Part shown: in pieces, positions 14,190 to 30,000 of the stretch
How positions within the stretch are numbered: the first letter of the stretch is position 1
Layout: each line of letters begins with the position of its first letter
Source: Clusia tigrina
Lineage: Eukaryota > Arthropoda > Insecta > Diptera > Clusiidae
Reading direction: 5' to 3'
Length of the DNA: 64,000 bases
Assembly: GCA_920105625.2 (NCBI GenBank)
Contig: OV050030.1
Coordinates: forward strand, 214,070,325 to 214,134,324
Position numbers and translations under genes: made by a program
The notes under the pieces: generated by a model
What the model saw: the letters and a program-made list of their open reading frames with translations, nothing else
What the model was told of the DNA's origin: nothing
Databases searched by the model: none

Positions 14190-16121
14190 ATGCTACCCTC
14201 GAGTCCCAAATCAAACACTGCTAAAACTTTAAGTGGCCCTAACTTCTATACGGTGCATCCTATACCTATCAAAGTGTGCAACAATCAAATGCTTGTAACT
14301 TTTTACTGGAGCGTCATAAAATCTGGAAATTTTGTACACAATAAAGTACTCGAGCCTCTTATAAATTTAAGCTATCATAGCTATGCTACCCTTGAGTCCC
14401 AAATCAAACACTTCTAAAACTTTAAGTGGCCCTAACTTCTATATGGTGCATCCTATACCTATCAAAGTGTGCAACAATCAAATGCTTGTAACTTTTTACT
14501 GGAGCGTCATAAAATCTGGAAATTTTGTACACAATAAATTACTCGAGCCTCTTATAAATTTAAGCTATCATAGCTATGCTATCCTTGAGTCCCAAATCAA
14601 ACACTGATAAAACTTCAAATGGCCCTAACTTCTATACGGTGAGTCCCACACCTATCAAAGTTTGCAACAATCAAATGCTTGAAACTTTTTACTGGAGCGT
14701 CGTAAAACCTTGAAATTTTGTGACAATAAAGTACTCGAGCCTCTTATAATTTTAAGCTATCGCTCATAGCTATGCTACACTTGAGTCCCAAATCAAACAC
14801 TGATAAAACTTCAAATGGGCCTAACTTCTATACGGTGCATCCTACAACTATCAAAGTTTGCAACAATCAAATGCTTGTAACTTTTTACTGGAGCGTCATA
14901 AAACCTTTAAATTTGGTGACAATAAAGTACTCGAGCCTCTTGTCAATTTAAGCTATCTCTCATAGCTATGCTACCCTTGAGTCCCAAGTCAAACACTGAT
15001 AAAACTCCAAATGGCCCTAACTTCTATACGGTGCGTCCCACACCTATAAAAGTTTGCAACAATCTAATGGATGCAAATTTTTACTGGAGCGTCATAAAAC
15101 CTTGAAATTTTGTGACAATAAAGTACTCGAGCCTCTTATCAATTTAAGCTATCGCTCATAGCTATGCTACCCTCGAGTCCCAAATCAAACACTGCTAAAA
15201 CTTTAAGTGGCCCTAACTTCTATACGGTGCATCCTATACCTATCAAAGTGTGCAACAATCAAATGCTTGTAACTTTTTACTGGAGCGTCATAAAATCTGG
15301 AAATTTTGTACACAATAAAGTACTCGAGCCTCTTATAAATTTAAGCTATCATAGCTATGCTACCCTTGAGTTCCAAATCAAACACTGCTAAAACTTTAAG
15401 TGGCCCTAACTTCTATACGGTGCATCCTATACCTATCAAAGTGTGCAACAATCAAATGCTTGTAACTTTTTACTGGAGCGTCATAAAATCTGGAAATTTT
15501 GTACACAATAAATTACTCGAGCCTCTTATAAATTTAAGCTATCATAGCTATGCTATCCTTGAGTCCCAAATCAAACACAGATAAAACTTCAAATGGCCCT
15601 AACTTCTATACGGTGCGTCCTATACCTATCAAAGTTTGCAATAATCAAATGCTTGTAAATTTTTACTGGAGCTTAATAAAATCTTGAAATTTTGTGACAA
15701 TAAAGTACTCGAGCCTCTTATCAATTTAAGCTATCGCTCATAGCTATGCTACCCTTGAGTCCCAAATCAACCACTGCTAAAACTTCAAATGGCCCTAACG
15801 GTGCGTCCTATACCTATCAAAGTTTGCAATAATCAAATGCTTGTAAATTTTTACTGGAGCTTAATAAAATCTTGAAATTTTGTGACAATAAAGTACTCGA
15901 GCCTCTTATCAATTTAAGCTATCGCTCATAGCTATGCTACCCTTGAGTCCCAAATCAACCACTGCTAAAACTTTAAATGGCCCTAACGGTGCGTCATATA
16001 CCTATCAAAGTTTGCAACAATCAAGTGCTTGTAACTTTTTACTGGAGCGTCATAAAATCTTGAAATTTTGTGACAAGAAAGTACTCGAGCCTCTTATCAA
16101 TTTAAGCTATCGCTCATAGGT
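14190..16121. repeat. Higher-order repeat of ~974 bp (5-mer), two copies
   Basis: Monomers at 14190 and 14383 recur at 15164 and 15357 with an exact 974-bp offset (five monomers). The next equivalent of 14190/15164 is at 16122, a 958-bp step, so the second unit carries a shortened (188-bp class) monomer. The unit contains two adjacent GTACACAATAAAG-type monomers, which makes it easy to recognise. Confidence 0.75.
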
Positions 16122-16329
16122 ATGCTACCCTCGAGTCCCAAATCAAACACTGCTAAAACTTTAAGTGGCCCTAACTTCTATACGGTGCATCCTATACCTA
16201 TCAAAGTGTGCAACAATCAAATGCTTGTAACTTTTTACTGGAGCGTCATAAAATCTGGAAATTTAGTACACAATAAAGTACTCGAGCCTCTTATAAATTT
16301 AAGCTATCATAGCTATGCTTCCCTTGAGT

Positions 16330-19300
16330 CCCAAATCAAACACTGATAAAACTTCAAATGGCCCTAACTTCTATACGGTGAGTCCCACACCTATCAAAGT
16401 TTGCAACAATCAAATGCTTGAAACTTTTTACTGGAGCGTCGTAAAACCTGGAAATTTTGTGACAATAAAGTACTCAAGCCTCTTATAATTTTAAGCTATC
16501 CCTCATAGCTATGCTACACTTGAGTCCCAAATCAAACACTGATAAAACTTCAAATGGCCCTAACTTCTATACGGTGCGTCCTACACCTATCCAAGTTTGC
16601 AACAATCAAATGCTTGTAACTTTTTACTGGAGCTTAATAAAATCTTGAAATTTTGTTACAATAAAGTACTCGAGCCTCTTGTCAATTTAAGCTATCTCTC
16701 ATAGCTATGCTACCCTTGAGTCCCAAGTCACACACTGATAAAACTTCAAATGGTCCTAACTTCTATACGGTGCGTCCCACACCTATAAAAGTTTGCAACA
16801 ATCAAATGGATGCAAATTTTTACTGGAGCGTCATAAAACCTTGAAATTTTGTGACAATAAAGTACTCGAGCCTCTTATCAATTTAAGCTATCGCTCATAG
16901 CTATGCTACCCTCGAGTCCCAAATCAAACACTCATAAAACTTCAAATGGCCCTAACTTCTATACGGTGCGTCCTACAACTATCAACGTTTGCAACAATCA
17001 AATGCTTGTAACTTTTTACTGGAGCGTCATAAAACCTTTAAATTTGGTGACAATAAAGTACTCGAGCCTCTTATCAATTCAAGCTATCGCTCATAGCTAT
17101 GCTACACTTGAGTCCCAAATCAAACACTGATAAAACTTGCAATGGCCCTAACTTCTATACGGTGCGTCCTATACCTATCAAAGTTTGCACCAATCAAATG
17201 CTTGCAACTTTTTACTGGAGCTTAATAAAATCTTGAAATTTTGTGACAATAAAGTACTCGAGCCTCTTACTAATTCAAGCTATCGCTCATAGCTATGCTA
17301 CAGTTGAGTCCCAAATGAAACACTGATAAAACTTCAAATGGCCCTACCTTCTATACGGTGCGTCCTATACCTATCAAAGTTTGCAATAATCAAATGCTTG
17401 TAAATTTTTACTGGAGCTTAATAAAATCTTGAAATTTTGTGACAATAAAGTACTCGAGCCTCTTATCAATTTAAGCTATCGCTCATAGCTATGCTACCCT
17501 TGAGTCCCAAAATCAACCACTGCTAAAACTTCAAATGGCCCTAACGGTGCGTCATATACCTATCAAAGTTTGCAACAATCAAGTGCTTGTAACTTTTTAC
17601 TGGAGCGTCATAAAATCTTGAAATTTTGTGACAATAAAGTACTCGAGCCTCTTATCAATTTAAGCTATCATAGCTATGCTACCCTTGAGTCCCAAATAAA
17701 ACACTGCTAAAACTTTAGGTGGCCCTAACTTCTATACGGTGCATCCTATACCTATCAAAGTGTGCAACAATCAAATGTTTGTAACTTTTTACTGGAGCGT
17801 CATAAAATCTGGAAATTTTGTACACAATAAAGTACTCGAGCCTCTTATAAATGTAAGCTATCATAGCTATGCTATCCTTGAGTCCCAAAACAAACACTGA
17901 TAAAACTTCAAATGGCCCTAACTTCTATACGGTGAGTCCCACACCTATCAAAGTTTGCAACAATCAAATGCTTGAAACTTTTTACTGGAGCGTCGTAAAA
18001 CCTTGAAATTTTGTGACAATAAAGTACTCAAGCCTCTTATAATTTTAAGCTATCTCTCATAGCTATGCTACACTTGAGTCCCAAATCAAACACTGATAAA
18101 ACTTCAAATGGCCCTAACTTCTATACGGTGCGTCCTACACCTATCCAAGTTTGCAACAATCAAAAGCTTGTAACTTTTTACTGGAGCTTAATAAAATCTT
18201 GAAATTTTGTTACAATAAAGTACTCGAGCCTCTTGTCAATTTAAGCTATCTCTCATAGCTATGCTACCCTTGAGTCCCAAGTCAAACACTGATAAAACTT
18301 CAAATGGTCCTAACTTCTATACGGTGCGTCCCACACCTATAAAAGTTTGCAACAATCAAATGGATGCAAATTTTTACTGGAGCGTCATAAAACCTTGAAA
18401 TTTTGTGACAATAAAGTACTCGAGCCTCTTATCAATTTAAGCTATCGCTCATAGCTATGCTACCCTCGAGTCCCAAATCAAACACTCATAAAACTTCAAA
18501 TGGCCCTAACTTCTATACGGTGCGTCCTACAACTATCAACGTTTGCAACAATCAAATGCTTGTAACTTTTTACTGGAGCGTCATAAAACCTTTAAATTTG
18601 GTGACAATAAAGTACTCGAGCCTCTTATCAATTCAAGCTATCGCTCATAGCTATGCTACACTTGAGTCCCAAATCAAACACTGATAAAACTTGCAATGGC
18701 CCTAACTTCTATACGGTGCGTCCTATACCTATCAAAGTTTGCACCAATCAAATGCTTGCAACTTTTTACTGGAGCTTAATAAAATCTTGAAATTTTGTGA
18801 CAATAAAGTACTCGAGCCTCTTATCAATTCAAGCTATCGCTCATAGCTATGCTACAGTTGAGTCCCAAATGAAACACTGATAAAACTTCAAATGGCCCTA
18901 CCTTCTATACGGTGCGTCCTATACCTATCAAAGTTTGCAATAATCAAATGCTTGTAAATTTTTACTGGAGCTTAATAAAATCTTGAAATTTTGTGACAAT
19001 AAAGTACTCGAGCCTCTTATCAATTTAAGCTATCGCTCATAGCTATGCTACCCTTGAGTCCCAAAATCAACCACTGCTAAAACTTCAAATGGCCCTAACG
19101 GTGCGTCATATACCTATCAAAGTTTGCAACAATCAAGTGCTTGTAACTTTTTACTGGAGCGTCATAAAATCTTGAAATTTTGTGACAATAAAGTACTCGA
19201 GCCTCTTACCAATTTAAGCTATCATAGCTATGCTACCCTTGAGTCCCAAATAAAACACTGCTAAAACTTTAGGTGGCCCTAACTTCTATACGGTGCATCC

Positions 19301-21000
19301 TATACCTATCAAAGTGTGCAACAATCAAATGCTTGTAACTTTTTACTGGAGCGTCATAAAATCTGGAAATTTTGTACACAATAAAGTACTCGAGCCTCTT
19401 ATAAATGTAAGCTATCATAGCTATGCTATCCTTGAGTCCCAAAACAAACACTGATAAAACTTCAAATGGCCCTAACTTCTATACGGTGAGTCCCACACCT
19501 ATCAAAGTTTGCAACAATCAAATGCTTGAAACTTTTTACTGGAGCGTCGTAAAACCTTGAAATTTTGTGACAATAAAGTACTCAAGCCTCTTATAATTTT
19601 AAGCTATCTCTCATAGCTATGCTACACTTGAGTCCCAAATCAAACACTGATAAAACTTCAAATGGCCCTAACTTCTATACGGTGCGTCCTACAGCTATCA
19701 AAGTTTGCAACAATCAAATGCTTGTAACTTTTTACTGGAGCTTAATAAAATCTTGAAATTTTGTTACAATAAAGTACTCGAGCCTCTTGTCAATTTAAGC
19801 TATCTCTCATAGCTATGCTACCCTTGAGTCCCAAGTCAAACACTGATAAAACTTCAAATGGCCCTAACTTCTATACGGTGCGTCCCACACCTATAAAAGT
19901 TTGCAACAATCAAATGGATGCAAATTTTTACTGGTGCGTCATAAAACCTTGAAATTTTGTGACAATAAAGTACTCGAGCCTCTTATCAATTTAAGCTATC
20001 GCTCATAGCTATGCTACCCTCGAGTCCCAAATCAAACACTCATAAAACTTCAAATGGCCCTAACTTCTATACGGTGCGTCCTACAACTATCAAAGTTTGC
20101 AACAATCAAATGCTTGTAACTTTTTACTGGAGCGTCATAAAACCTTTAAATTTGGTGACAATAAAGCACTCGAGCCTCTTATCAATTCAAGCTATCGCTC
20201 ATAGCTATGCTACACTTGAGTCCCAAATCAAACACTGATAAAACTTGCAATGGTCCTAACTTCTATACGGTGCGTCCTATACCTATCAAAGTTTGCAACA
20301 ATCAAATGCTTGCAACTTTTTACTGGAGCTTAATAAAATCTTGAAATTTTGTGACAATAGAGTACTCGAGCCTCTTATCAATTCAAGCTATCGCTCATAC
20401 CTATGCTACAGTTGAGTCCCAAATCAAACACTGATAAAACTTCAAATGGCCCTAACTTCTATACGGTGCGTCCTATACCTATCAAAGTTTGCAATAATCA
20501 AATGCTTGTAAATTTTTACTGGAGCTTAATAAAATCTTGAAATTTTGTGACAATAAAGTACTCGAGCCTCTTATCAATTTAAGCTATCGCTCATAGGTAT
20601 GCTACCCTCGAGTCCCAAATCAAACACTGCTAAAACTTTAAGTGGCCCTAACTTCTATACGGTGCATCCTATAACTATCAAAGTGTGCAACAATCAAATG
20701 CTTGTAACTTTTTACTGGAGCGTCATAAAATCTGGAAATTTTTTTACACAATAAAGTACTCGAGCCTCTTATAAATTTAAGCTATCATAGCTATGCTAGC
20801 CTTGAGTCCCAAATCAAACACTGCTAAAATTTTAAGTGGCCCTAACTTCTATAGGGTGCATCCTATTCCTATCAAAGTGTGCAACAATCAAATGCTTGTA
20901 ACTTTTTACTGGAGCGTCATAAAATCTGGAAATTTTGTACACAATAAAGTACTCGAGCCTCTTATAAATGTAAGCTATCATAGCTATGCTATCCTTGAGT
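16330..21000. repeat. Higher-order repeat of 1554 bp (8-mer), three copies
   Basis: Equivalent monomers start at 16903, 18457 and 20011, two exact 1554-bp steps, and at 17715 and 19269 on the complementary reading. The third unit is slightly altered at its right end, where the step is 1563 bp (19269 to 20832) and one monomer is replaced by another type. Private variants shared by the units include GTACTCAAGCC (about 16471, 18025, 19579) and, in the first two, CCCAAATGAAACACTG. The near identity of the first two copies points to recent amplification. Confidence 0.8.
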
Positions 21001-24000
21001 CCCAAATCAAACACTGATAAAACTTTAAATGGCCCTAACTTCTATATGGTGTGTCCCACACCTATCAAAGTTTGCAACAATCAAATGCTTGAAACTTTTT
21101 ACTGGAGCGTCGTAAAACCTTGAAATTTTGTGACAATAAAGTACTCGAGCCTCTTATAATTTTAAGCTATCGCTCATAGCTATGCTACACTTGAGTCCCA
21201 AATCAAACACTGATAAAACTTCAAATGGGCCTAACTTCTATACGGTGCATCCTACAACTATCAGAGTTTGCAACAATCAAATGCTTGTAACTTTTTACTG
21301 GAGCGTCATAAAACCTTTAAATTTGGTGACAATAAAGTACTCGAGCCTCTTGTCAATTTAAGCTATCTCTCATAGCTATGCTACCCTTGAGTCCCAAGTC
21401 AAACACTGATAAAACTTCAAATGGCCCTAACTTCTATACGGTGCGTCCCACACCTATAAAAGTTTGCAACAATCAAATGGATGCAAATTTTTACTGGAGC
21501 GTCATAAAACCTTGAAATTTTGTGACAATAAAGTACTCGAGCCTCTTATCAATTTAAGCTATCGCTCATAGCTATGCTACCCTAGAGTCCCAAATCAAAC
21601 ACCCATAAAACTTCAAATGGCCCTAACTTCTATACGGTGCGTCCTACAACTATCAAAGTTTGCAACAATCAAATGCTTGTAACTTTTTACTGGAGCGTCA
21701 TAAAACCTTTAAATTTGGTGACAATAAAGTACTCGAGCCTCTTATCAATTCAAGCTATCGCTCATAGCTATGCTACACTTGAGTCCCAAATCAAACACTG
21801 ATAAAACTTGCAATGGCCCTAACTTCTATACGGTGCGTCCTATACCTATCAAAGTTTGCAACAATCAAATGCTTGCAACTTTTTACTGGAGCTTAATAAA
21901 ATCTTGAAATTTTGTGACAATAAAGTACTCGAGCCTCTTATCAATTCAAGCTATCGCTCATAGCTATGCTACAGTTGAGTCCCATTTCAAACACTGATAA
22001 AACTTCAAATGGCCCTAACTTCTATACGGTGCGTCCTATACCTATCAAAGTTTGCAATAATCAAATGCTTGTAAATTTTTACTGGAGCTTAATAAAATCT
22101 TGAAATTTTGTGACAATAAAGTACTCGAGCCTCTTATCAATTTAAGCTATCGCTCATAGCTATGCTACCCTTGAGTCCCAAATCAACCACTGCTAAAACT
22201 TCAAATGGCCCTAACGGTGCGTCATATACCTATCAAAGTTTGCAACAATCAAGTGCTTGTAACTTTTTACTGGAGCTTAAAAAAATCTTGAAATTTTGTT
22301 ACAATAAAGTACTTGAGCCTCTTGTCAATTTAAGCTATCTCTCATAGCTATGCTACCCTTGAGTCCCAAGTCATACACTGATAAAACTTCAAATGGCCCT
22401 AACTTCTATACGGTGCGTCCCACACCTATAAAAGTTTGCAACAATCAAATGAATTCAAGTTTTACTGGAGCGTCATAAAACCTTGAAATTTTGTGACAAT
22501 AAAGTACTCGAGCCTCTTATCAATTTAAGCTATCGCTCATAGCTATGCTACCCTCGAGTCCCAAATCAAACACTCATAAAACTTCAAATGGCCCTAACTT
22601 CTATACGGTGCGTCCTACAACTATCAAAGTTTGCAACAATCAAATGCTTGTAACTTTTTACTGGAACGTCATAAAACCTTTAAATTTGGTGACAATAAAG
22701 TACTCGAGCCTCTTATCAATTCAAGCTATCGCTCATAGCTGTGCTACACTTGAGTCCCAAATCAAACACTGATAAAACTTCCAATGGCCCTAACTTCTAT
22801 ACGGTGCGTCCTATACCTATCAAAGTTTGCAACAATCAAATGCTTGTAACTTTTTACTGGAGCGTCATAAAATCTGGAAATTTTGTACACAATAAAGTAC
22901 TTGAGCCTCTTATAAATTTAAGCTATCATAGCTATGATATCCTTGAGTCCCAAATCAAACACTGATAAAACTTCAAATGGCGCTAACTTCTATACGGTGA
23001 GTGCCACACCTATCAAAGTTTGCAACAATCAAATGCTTGAAACTTTTTACTGGAGCGTCGTAAAACCTTGAAATTTTGTGACAATAAAGTACTCGAGCCT
23101 CTTATAATTTTAAGCTATCGCTCATAGCTATGCTACACTTGAGTCCCAAATCAAACACTGATAAAACTTCAAATGGGCCTAACTTCTATACGGTGCATCC
23201 TACAACTATCAAAGTTTGCAACAAGCAAATGCTTGTAACTTTTTACTGGAGCGTCATAAAACCTTTAAATTTGGTGACAATAAAGTACTCGAGCCTCTTA
23301 TCAATTCAAGCTATCGCTCATAGCTATGCTACACTTGAGTCCCAAATCAAACACTGATAAAACTTCAAATGGCCCTAACTTCTGTACGGTGTGTCCTATA
23401 CCTATCAAAGTTTGCAACAATCAAATGCTTGCAACTTTTTACTGGAGCTTAATAAAATCTTGAAATTTTGTGACAATAAAGTACTCGAGCCTCTTATCAA
23501 TTCAAGCTATCGCTCATAGCTATGCTACAGTTGAGTCCCAAATCAAACACTGATAAAACTTCAAATGGCCCTAACTTCTATACGGTGCGTCCTATACCTA
23601 TCAAAGTTTGCAATAATCAAATGCTTGAAACTTTTTACTGGAGCTTAATAAAATCTTGAAATTTTGTTACAATAAAGTACTCGAGCCTCTTGTCAATTTA
23701 AGCTATCTCTCATAGCTATGCTACCCTTGAGTCCCAAGTCATACACTGATAAAACTTCAAGTCGCCCTAACTTCTATACGGTGCGACCCACACCTATAAA
23801 AGTTTGCAACAATCAAATGGATGCAAGTTTTACTGGAGCGTCATAAAACCTTGAAATTTTGTGACAATAAAGTACTCGAGCCTCTTATAAATTTAAGCTA
23901 TCGCTCATAGATATGCTACCCTTGAGTCCCAAATCAAACACTCATAAAACTTCAAATGGCCCTAACTTCTATACGGTGCGTCCTACAACTATCAAAGTTT

Positions 24001-27000
24001 GCAACAATCAAATGCTTGTAACTTTTTACTGGAGCGTCATAAAACCTTTAAATTTGGTGACAATAAAGTACTCGAGCCTCTTATCAATTCAAGCTATCGC
24101 TCATAGCTGTACTACAGTTGAGTCCCAAATCAAAGACTGATAAAACTTTAAATGGCCCTAACTTCTATACGGTGCGTCCTATACCTATCAAAGTGTGCAA
24201 CAATCAAATGCTTGTAACTTTTTACTGGAGCGTCATAAAATCTGGAAATTTTGTACACAATAAAGTACTCGAGCCTCTTATAAATTTAAGCTATCAAAGC
24301 TATGCTACCCTTGAGTCCCAAATCAAACACTGATAAAACTTCAAATGGACCTAACTTCTATACAGTGAGTCCCACACCTATCAAAGTTTGCAACAATCAA
24401 ATGCTTGAAACTTTTTACTGGAGCGTCGTAAAACCTTGAAATTTTGTGACAATAAAGTACTCGAGCCTCTTATAATTTTAAGCTATCGCTCATAGCTATG
24501 CTACACTTGAGTCCCAAATCAAACACTGATAAAACTTCAAATGGCCCTAACTTCTATACGGTGCGACCTACACCTATCAAAGTTTGCAACAATCAAATGC
24601 TTGTAACTTTTTACTGGAGCTTAATAAAATCTTGAAATTTTGTTACAATAAAGTACTCGAGCCTCTTGTCAATTTAAGCTATCTCTCATAGCTATGCTAC
24701 CCTTGAGTCCCAAGTCAAACACTGATAAAACTTCAAATGGCCCTAACTTCTATACGGTGCGTCCCACACCTATAAAAGTTTGCAACAATCAAATGGATGC
24801 AAGTTTTTACTGGAGCGTCATAAAATCTTGAAGCTTGGTGACAATAAATTACTCGAGCCTCTTATCAATTTAAGCTATCGCTCATAGCTATGCTAACCTT
24901 GAGTCCCAAATCAAACACTGATAAATTTTCAAATGGCCCTAACTTCCATACGGTGCGTCCTACACCTATTAAACTTTGCCACGTTCAATTGCTTGTAACT
25001 TTTTACTGGAGCGTCATAAAATCTTGAAATTTTGTGACAATAAAGTACTCGAGCCTCTCGTCAATTTAAGTTATCGCTCATAGCTATGCTAACCTTGAGT
25101 CCCAAATCAAACACTGATAAAACTTCAAATTGTCCTAACTTCTATACGTTGCGTCCCACACCTATAAAAGTTTGCAACAATCAAATGGATGCAAGTTTTA
25201 CTGGAGAGTCATAAAACCTTGAAATTTTGTGACAATAAAGTACTCGAGACTCTTATCAATTTAAGCTATCGCTCATAGCTATGCTACCCTCCAGTCCCAA
25301 ATCAAACACTCATAAAACTTCAAATGGCCCTAACTTCTATGCGGTGCGTCCTACAACTATCAAAGTTTGCAACAATCAAATGCTTGTAACTTTTTACTGG
25401 AGCGTCATAAAACCTTTAAATTTGGTGACAATAAAGTACTCGAGCCTCTTATCAATTCAAGCTATCGCTCATAGCTGTACTACACTTGAGTCCCAAATCA
25501 AACACTGATAAAACTTCCAATGGCCCTAACTTCTAAACGGTGCGTCCTATACCTATCAAATTTTGCAACAATCAAATGCTTGTAACTTTTTACTGGAGCT
25601 TAATAAAATATTGAAATTTTGTGACAATAAAGTACTCAAGCCTCTTACCAATTCAAGCTATCGCTCATATCTATGCTACAGTTGAGTCCCAAATCAAACA
25701 CTGATAAAACTTCAAATGGCCCTAACTTCTATACGATTGCGTCCTATACCTATCAAAGTTTGCAACAATCAAATGCTTGTAACTTTTTACTGGATCTTAA
25801 TAAAATCTTGAAATTTTGTGACAATAAAGTACTCGAGCCTCTTATCAATTTAAGCTATCGCTCATAGCTATGCTACCCTTGAGTCCCAAATCAAACACTG
25901 ATAAAACTTCAAATGGCCCTAACTTCTATACGGTGCGTCCTATACCTATCAAAGTTTGCAACAATCAAATGCTAGTAACTTTTTACTGGAGCTTAATAAA
26001 ATCTTGAAATTTTGTGACAATAAAGTACTCGAGCCTCTTATCAATTTAATCTATCGCTCATAGCTATGCTACCCTTGAGTCCCAAATCAATTACTTATAA
26101 AACTTCAAATTGCCCTAACTTCTATACGGTGCGCCCTATACCTATCAAAGTTTGTAACAATCAAATGCTTGTAACTTTTTACTGGAGCGTCATAAAATCT
26201 TGAAATTTTGTGACAATAAAGTACTCGAGCCTCTTGTAAAGTTTAGCAATCGCTCATAGCTATGCTATCCTTGAGTCCCAAATCAACCACTGCTAAAACT
26301 TCAAATGGCCCTAACGGTGTGTCATATACCTATCAAAGTTTGCAACAATCAAGTGCTTGTAACTTTTTACTTGAGAGTCATAAAATCTTGAAATTTTGTG
26401 ACAATAAAGTACTCGAGCCTCTTATCAATTTAAGCTATCGCTCATAGCTATGCTACCCTCGAGTCCCAAATCAAACACTGCTAAAACTTTAAGTGGCCCT
26501 AACTTCTATACGGTGCATCCTATACCTATCAAAGTGTGCAACAATCAAATGCTTGTAACTTTTTACTGGAGCGTCATAAAATCTGGAAATTTTGTACACA
26601 ATAAAGTACTCGAGCCTCTTATAAATTTAAGCTATCAAAGCTATGCTACCCTTGAGTCCCAAATCAAACACTGATAAAACTTCAAATGGACCTAACTTCC
26701 ATACGGTGAGTCCCACACCTATCAAAGTTTGCAACAATCAAATGCTTGAAACTTTTTACTGGAGCGTCGTAAAACCTTGAAATTTTGTGACAATAAAGTA
26801 CTCGAGCCTCTTATAATTTTCAGCTATCGCTCATAGCTATGCTACACTTGAGTCCCAAATCAAACACTGATAAAACTTCAAATGGACCTAACTTCTATAC
26901 GGTGCGACCTACTCCTATCAAAGTTTGAAACAATCAAATGCTTGTAACTTTTTACTGGAGCTTAATAAAATCTTGAAATTTTGTTACAATAAAGTACTCG

Positions 27001-30000
27001 AGCCTCTTGTCAATTTAAGCTATCTCTCATAGCTATTCTACCCTTGAGTCCCAAGTCAAACACTGATAAAACTTCAAATGGCCCTAACTTCTATACGGTG
27101 CGTCCCACACCTATAAAAGTTTGCAACAATCAAATGGATGCAAGTTTTTACTGGAGCTTAATAAAACCTTGAAATTTGGTGACAATAAAGTACTCGAGCC
27201 TCTTACCAATTCAAGCTATCGCTCATAGCTATGCTACAGTTGAGTCCCAAATCAAACACTGATAAAACTTCAAATGGCCCTAACTTCTATACGGTGCGTC
27301 CTATACCTATCAAAGTTTGCAACAATCAAATGCTTGTAACTTTTTACTGGATCTTAATAAAATCTTGAAATTTTGTGACAATAAAGTACTCGAGCCTCTT
27401 GTCAATTTAAGCTATCTCTCATAGCTATGCTACCCTTGAGTCCCAAATCAAACACTGATAAAACTTCAAATGGCCCTAACTTCTATACGGTGCGTCCTAC
27501 ACCTATCAAAGTTTGCAAGGATCAAGTGCTTGTAACTTTTTACTGGAGCTTAATAAAATCTTGAAATTTTGTGACAATAAAGTACTCGAGCCTCTTATAA
27601 TTTTAAGCTATCGCTCATAGCTATGCTACACTTGAGTCCCAAATCAAACACTGATAAAACTTGAAATGGGCCTAACTTCTATACGGTGCATCCTACAACT
27701 ATCAAAGTTTGCAACAATCAAATGCTTGTAACTTTTTAATGGAGCTTAATAAAATCTTGAAATTTTGTGACAATAAAGTACTCGAGCCTCTTATCAATTT
27801 AAGCTATCATAGCTATGCTACCCTTGAGTCCCAAATCAATCACTGATAAAACTTCAAATGGCCCTAACTTCTATACGGTGCGTCCTATACCTATCAAAGT
27901 TTGCAACAATCAAATGCTTGTAACTTTTGACTGGAGCTTAATAAAATCTTGAAATTTTGTGACAATAAAATACTCGAGCCTCTTATAATTTTAAGCTATC
28001 GCTCATAGCTATGCTACACTTGAGTCCCAAATCAAACACTGACAAAACTTCAAATGGGCCTAACTTCTATACGGTGCATCCTACAACTATCAAAGTTTGC
28101 AACAATCAAATGCTTGTAACTTTTTACTGGAGCTTAATAAAATCTTGAAATTTTGTGACAATAAAGTACTCGAGCCTCTTGTAAAGTTAAGCAATCGCTC
28201 ATAGCTATGCTACCCTTGAGTCCCAAATCAACCACTGCTAAAACTTCAAATGGCCCTAACGGTGCGTCATATACCTATCAAAGTTTGCAACAATCAAGTG
28301 CTTGTAACTTTTTACTGGAGCGTCATAAAATCTTAAAATTTTGTGACAATAAAGTACTCGAGCCTCTTATCAATTTAAGCTATCGCTCATAGCTATGCTA
28401 CCCTCGAGTCCCAAATCAAACTCTGCTAAAACTTTAAGTGGCCCTAACTTCTATACGGTACATCCTATACCTATCAAAGTGTGCAACAATCAAATGCTTG
28501 TAACTTTTTATTGGAGCGTCATAAAATCTGGAAATTTTGTACACAATAAAGTACTCGAGCCTCTTATAAATTTAAGCTATCAAAGCTATGCTACCCTTGA
28601 GTCCCAAATCAAACACTGATAAAACTTCAAATGGACCTAACTTCTATACGGTGAGTCCCACACCTATCAAAGTTTGCAACAATCAAATGCTTGAAACTGT
28701 TTACTGGAGCGTCGTAAAAGCTTGAAATTTTGTGACAATAAAGTACTCGAGCCTCTTATAATTTTAAGCTATCGCTCATAGCTATGCTACACTTGAGTCC
28801 CAAATCAAACACTGATAAAACTTCAAATGGCCCTAACTTCTATACGGTGCGACCTACACCTATCAAAGTTTGCAACAATCAAATGCTTGTAACTTTTTAC
28901 TGGAGCTTAACAAAATCTTGAAATTTTGTGACAATAAAGTACTCGAGCCTCTTATCAATTTAAGCTATCATAGCTATGCTACCCTTGAGTCCCAAATCAA
29001 TCACTGATAAAACTTCAAATGGCCCTAACTTCTATACGGTGCGTCCTATACCTATCAAAGTTTGCAACAATGAAATGCTTGTAACTTTTTACTGGAGCTT
29101 AATAAAATCTTGAAATTTTGTGACAATAAAGTACTCGAGCCTCTTATAATTTTAAGCTATCGCTCATAGCTATGCTACACTTGAGTCCCAAATCAAACAC
29201 TGATAAAACTTCAAATGGGCCTAACTTCTATACGGTGCATCCTACAACTATCAAAGTTTGCAACAATCAAATGCTTGTAACTTTTTACTGGAGCTTAATA
29301 AAATCTTGAAATTTTGTGACAATAAAGTACTCGAGCCTCTTATCAATTTAATCTATCGCTCATAGCTATGCTACCCTTGAGTCCCAAATCAATCACTTAT
29401 AAAACTTCAAATTGCCCTAACTTCTATACGGTGCGTCCTATACCTATCAAAGTTTGTAACAATCAAATGCTTGTAACTTTTTACTGGAGCGTCATAAAAT
29501 CTTGAAATTTTGTGACAATAAAGTACTCGAGCCTCTTGTAAAGTTAAGCAATCGCTCATAGCTATGCTACCCTTGAGTCCCAAGTCAACCACTGCTAAAA
29601 CTTCAAATGGCCCTAACGGTGCGTCATATACCTATCAAAGTTTGCAACAATCAAGTGCTTGTAACTTTTTACTGGAGCGTCATAAAATCTTGAAATTTTG
29701 TGACAATAAAGTACTCGAGCCTCTTATCAATTTAAGCTATCGCTCATAGCTATGCTACCCTCGAGTCCCAAATCAAACACTGCTAAAACTATAAGTGGCC
29801 CTAACTTCTATACGGTGCATCCTATACCTATCAAAGTGTGCAACAATCAAATGCTTGTAACTTTTTATTGGAGCGTCATAAAATCTGGAAATTTTGTACA
29901 CAATAAAGTACTCGAGCCTCTTATAAATTTAAGCTATCAAAGCTATGCTACCCTTGAGTCCCAAATCAAACACTGATAAAACTTCAAATGGACCTAACTT

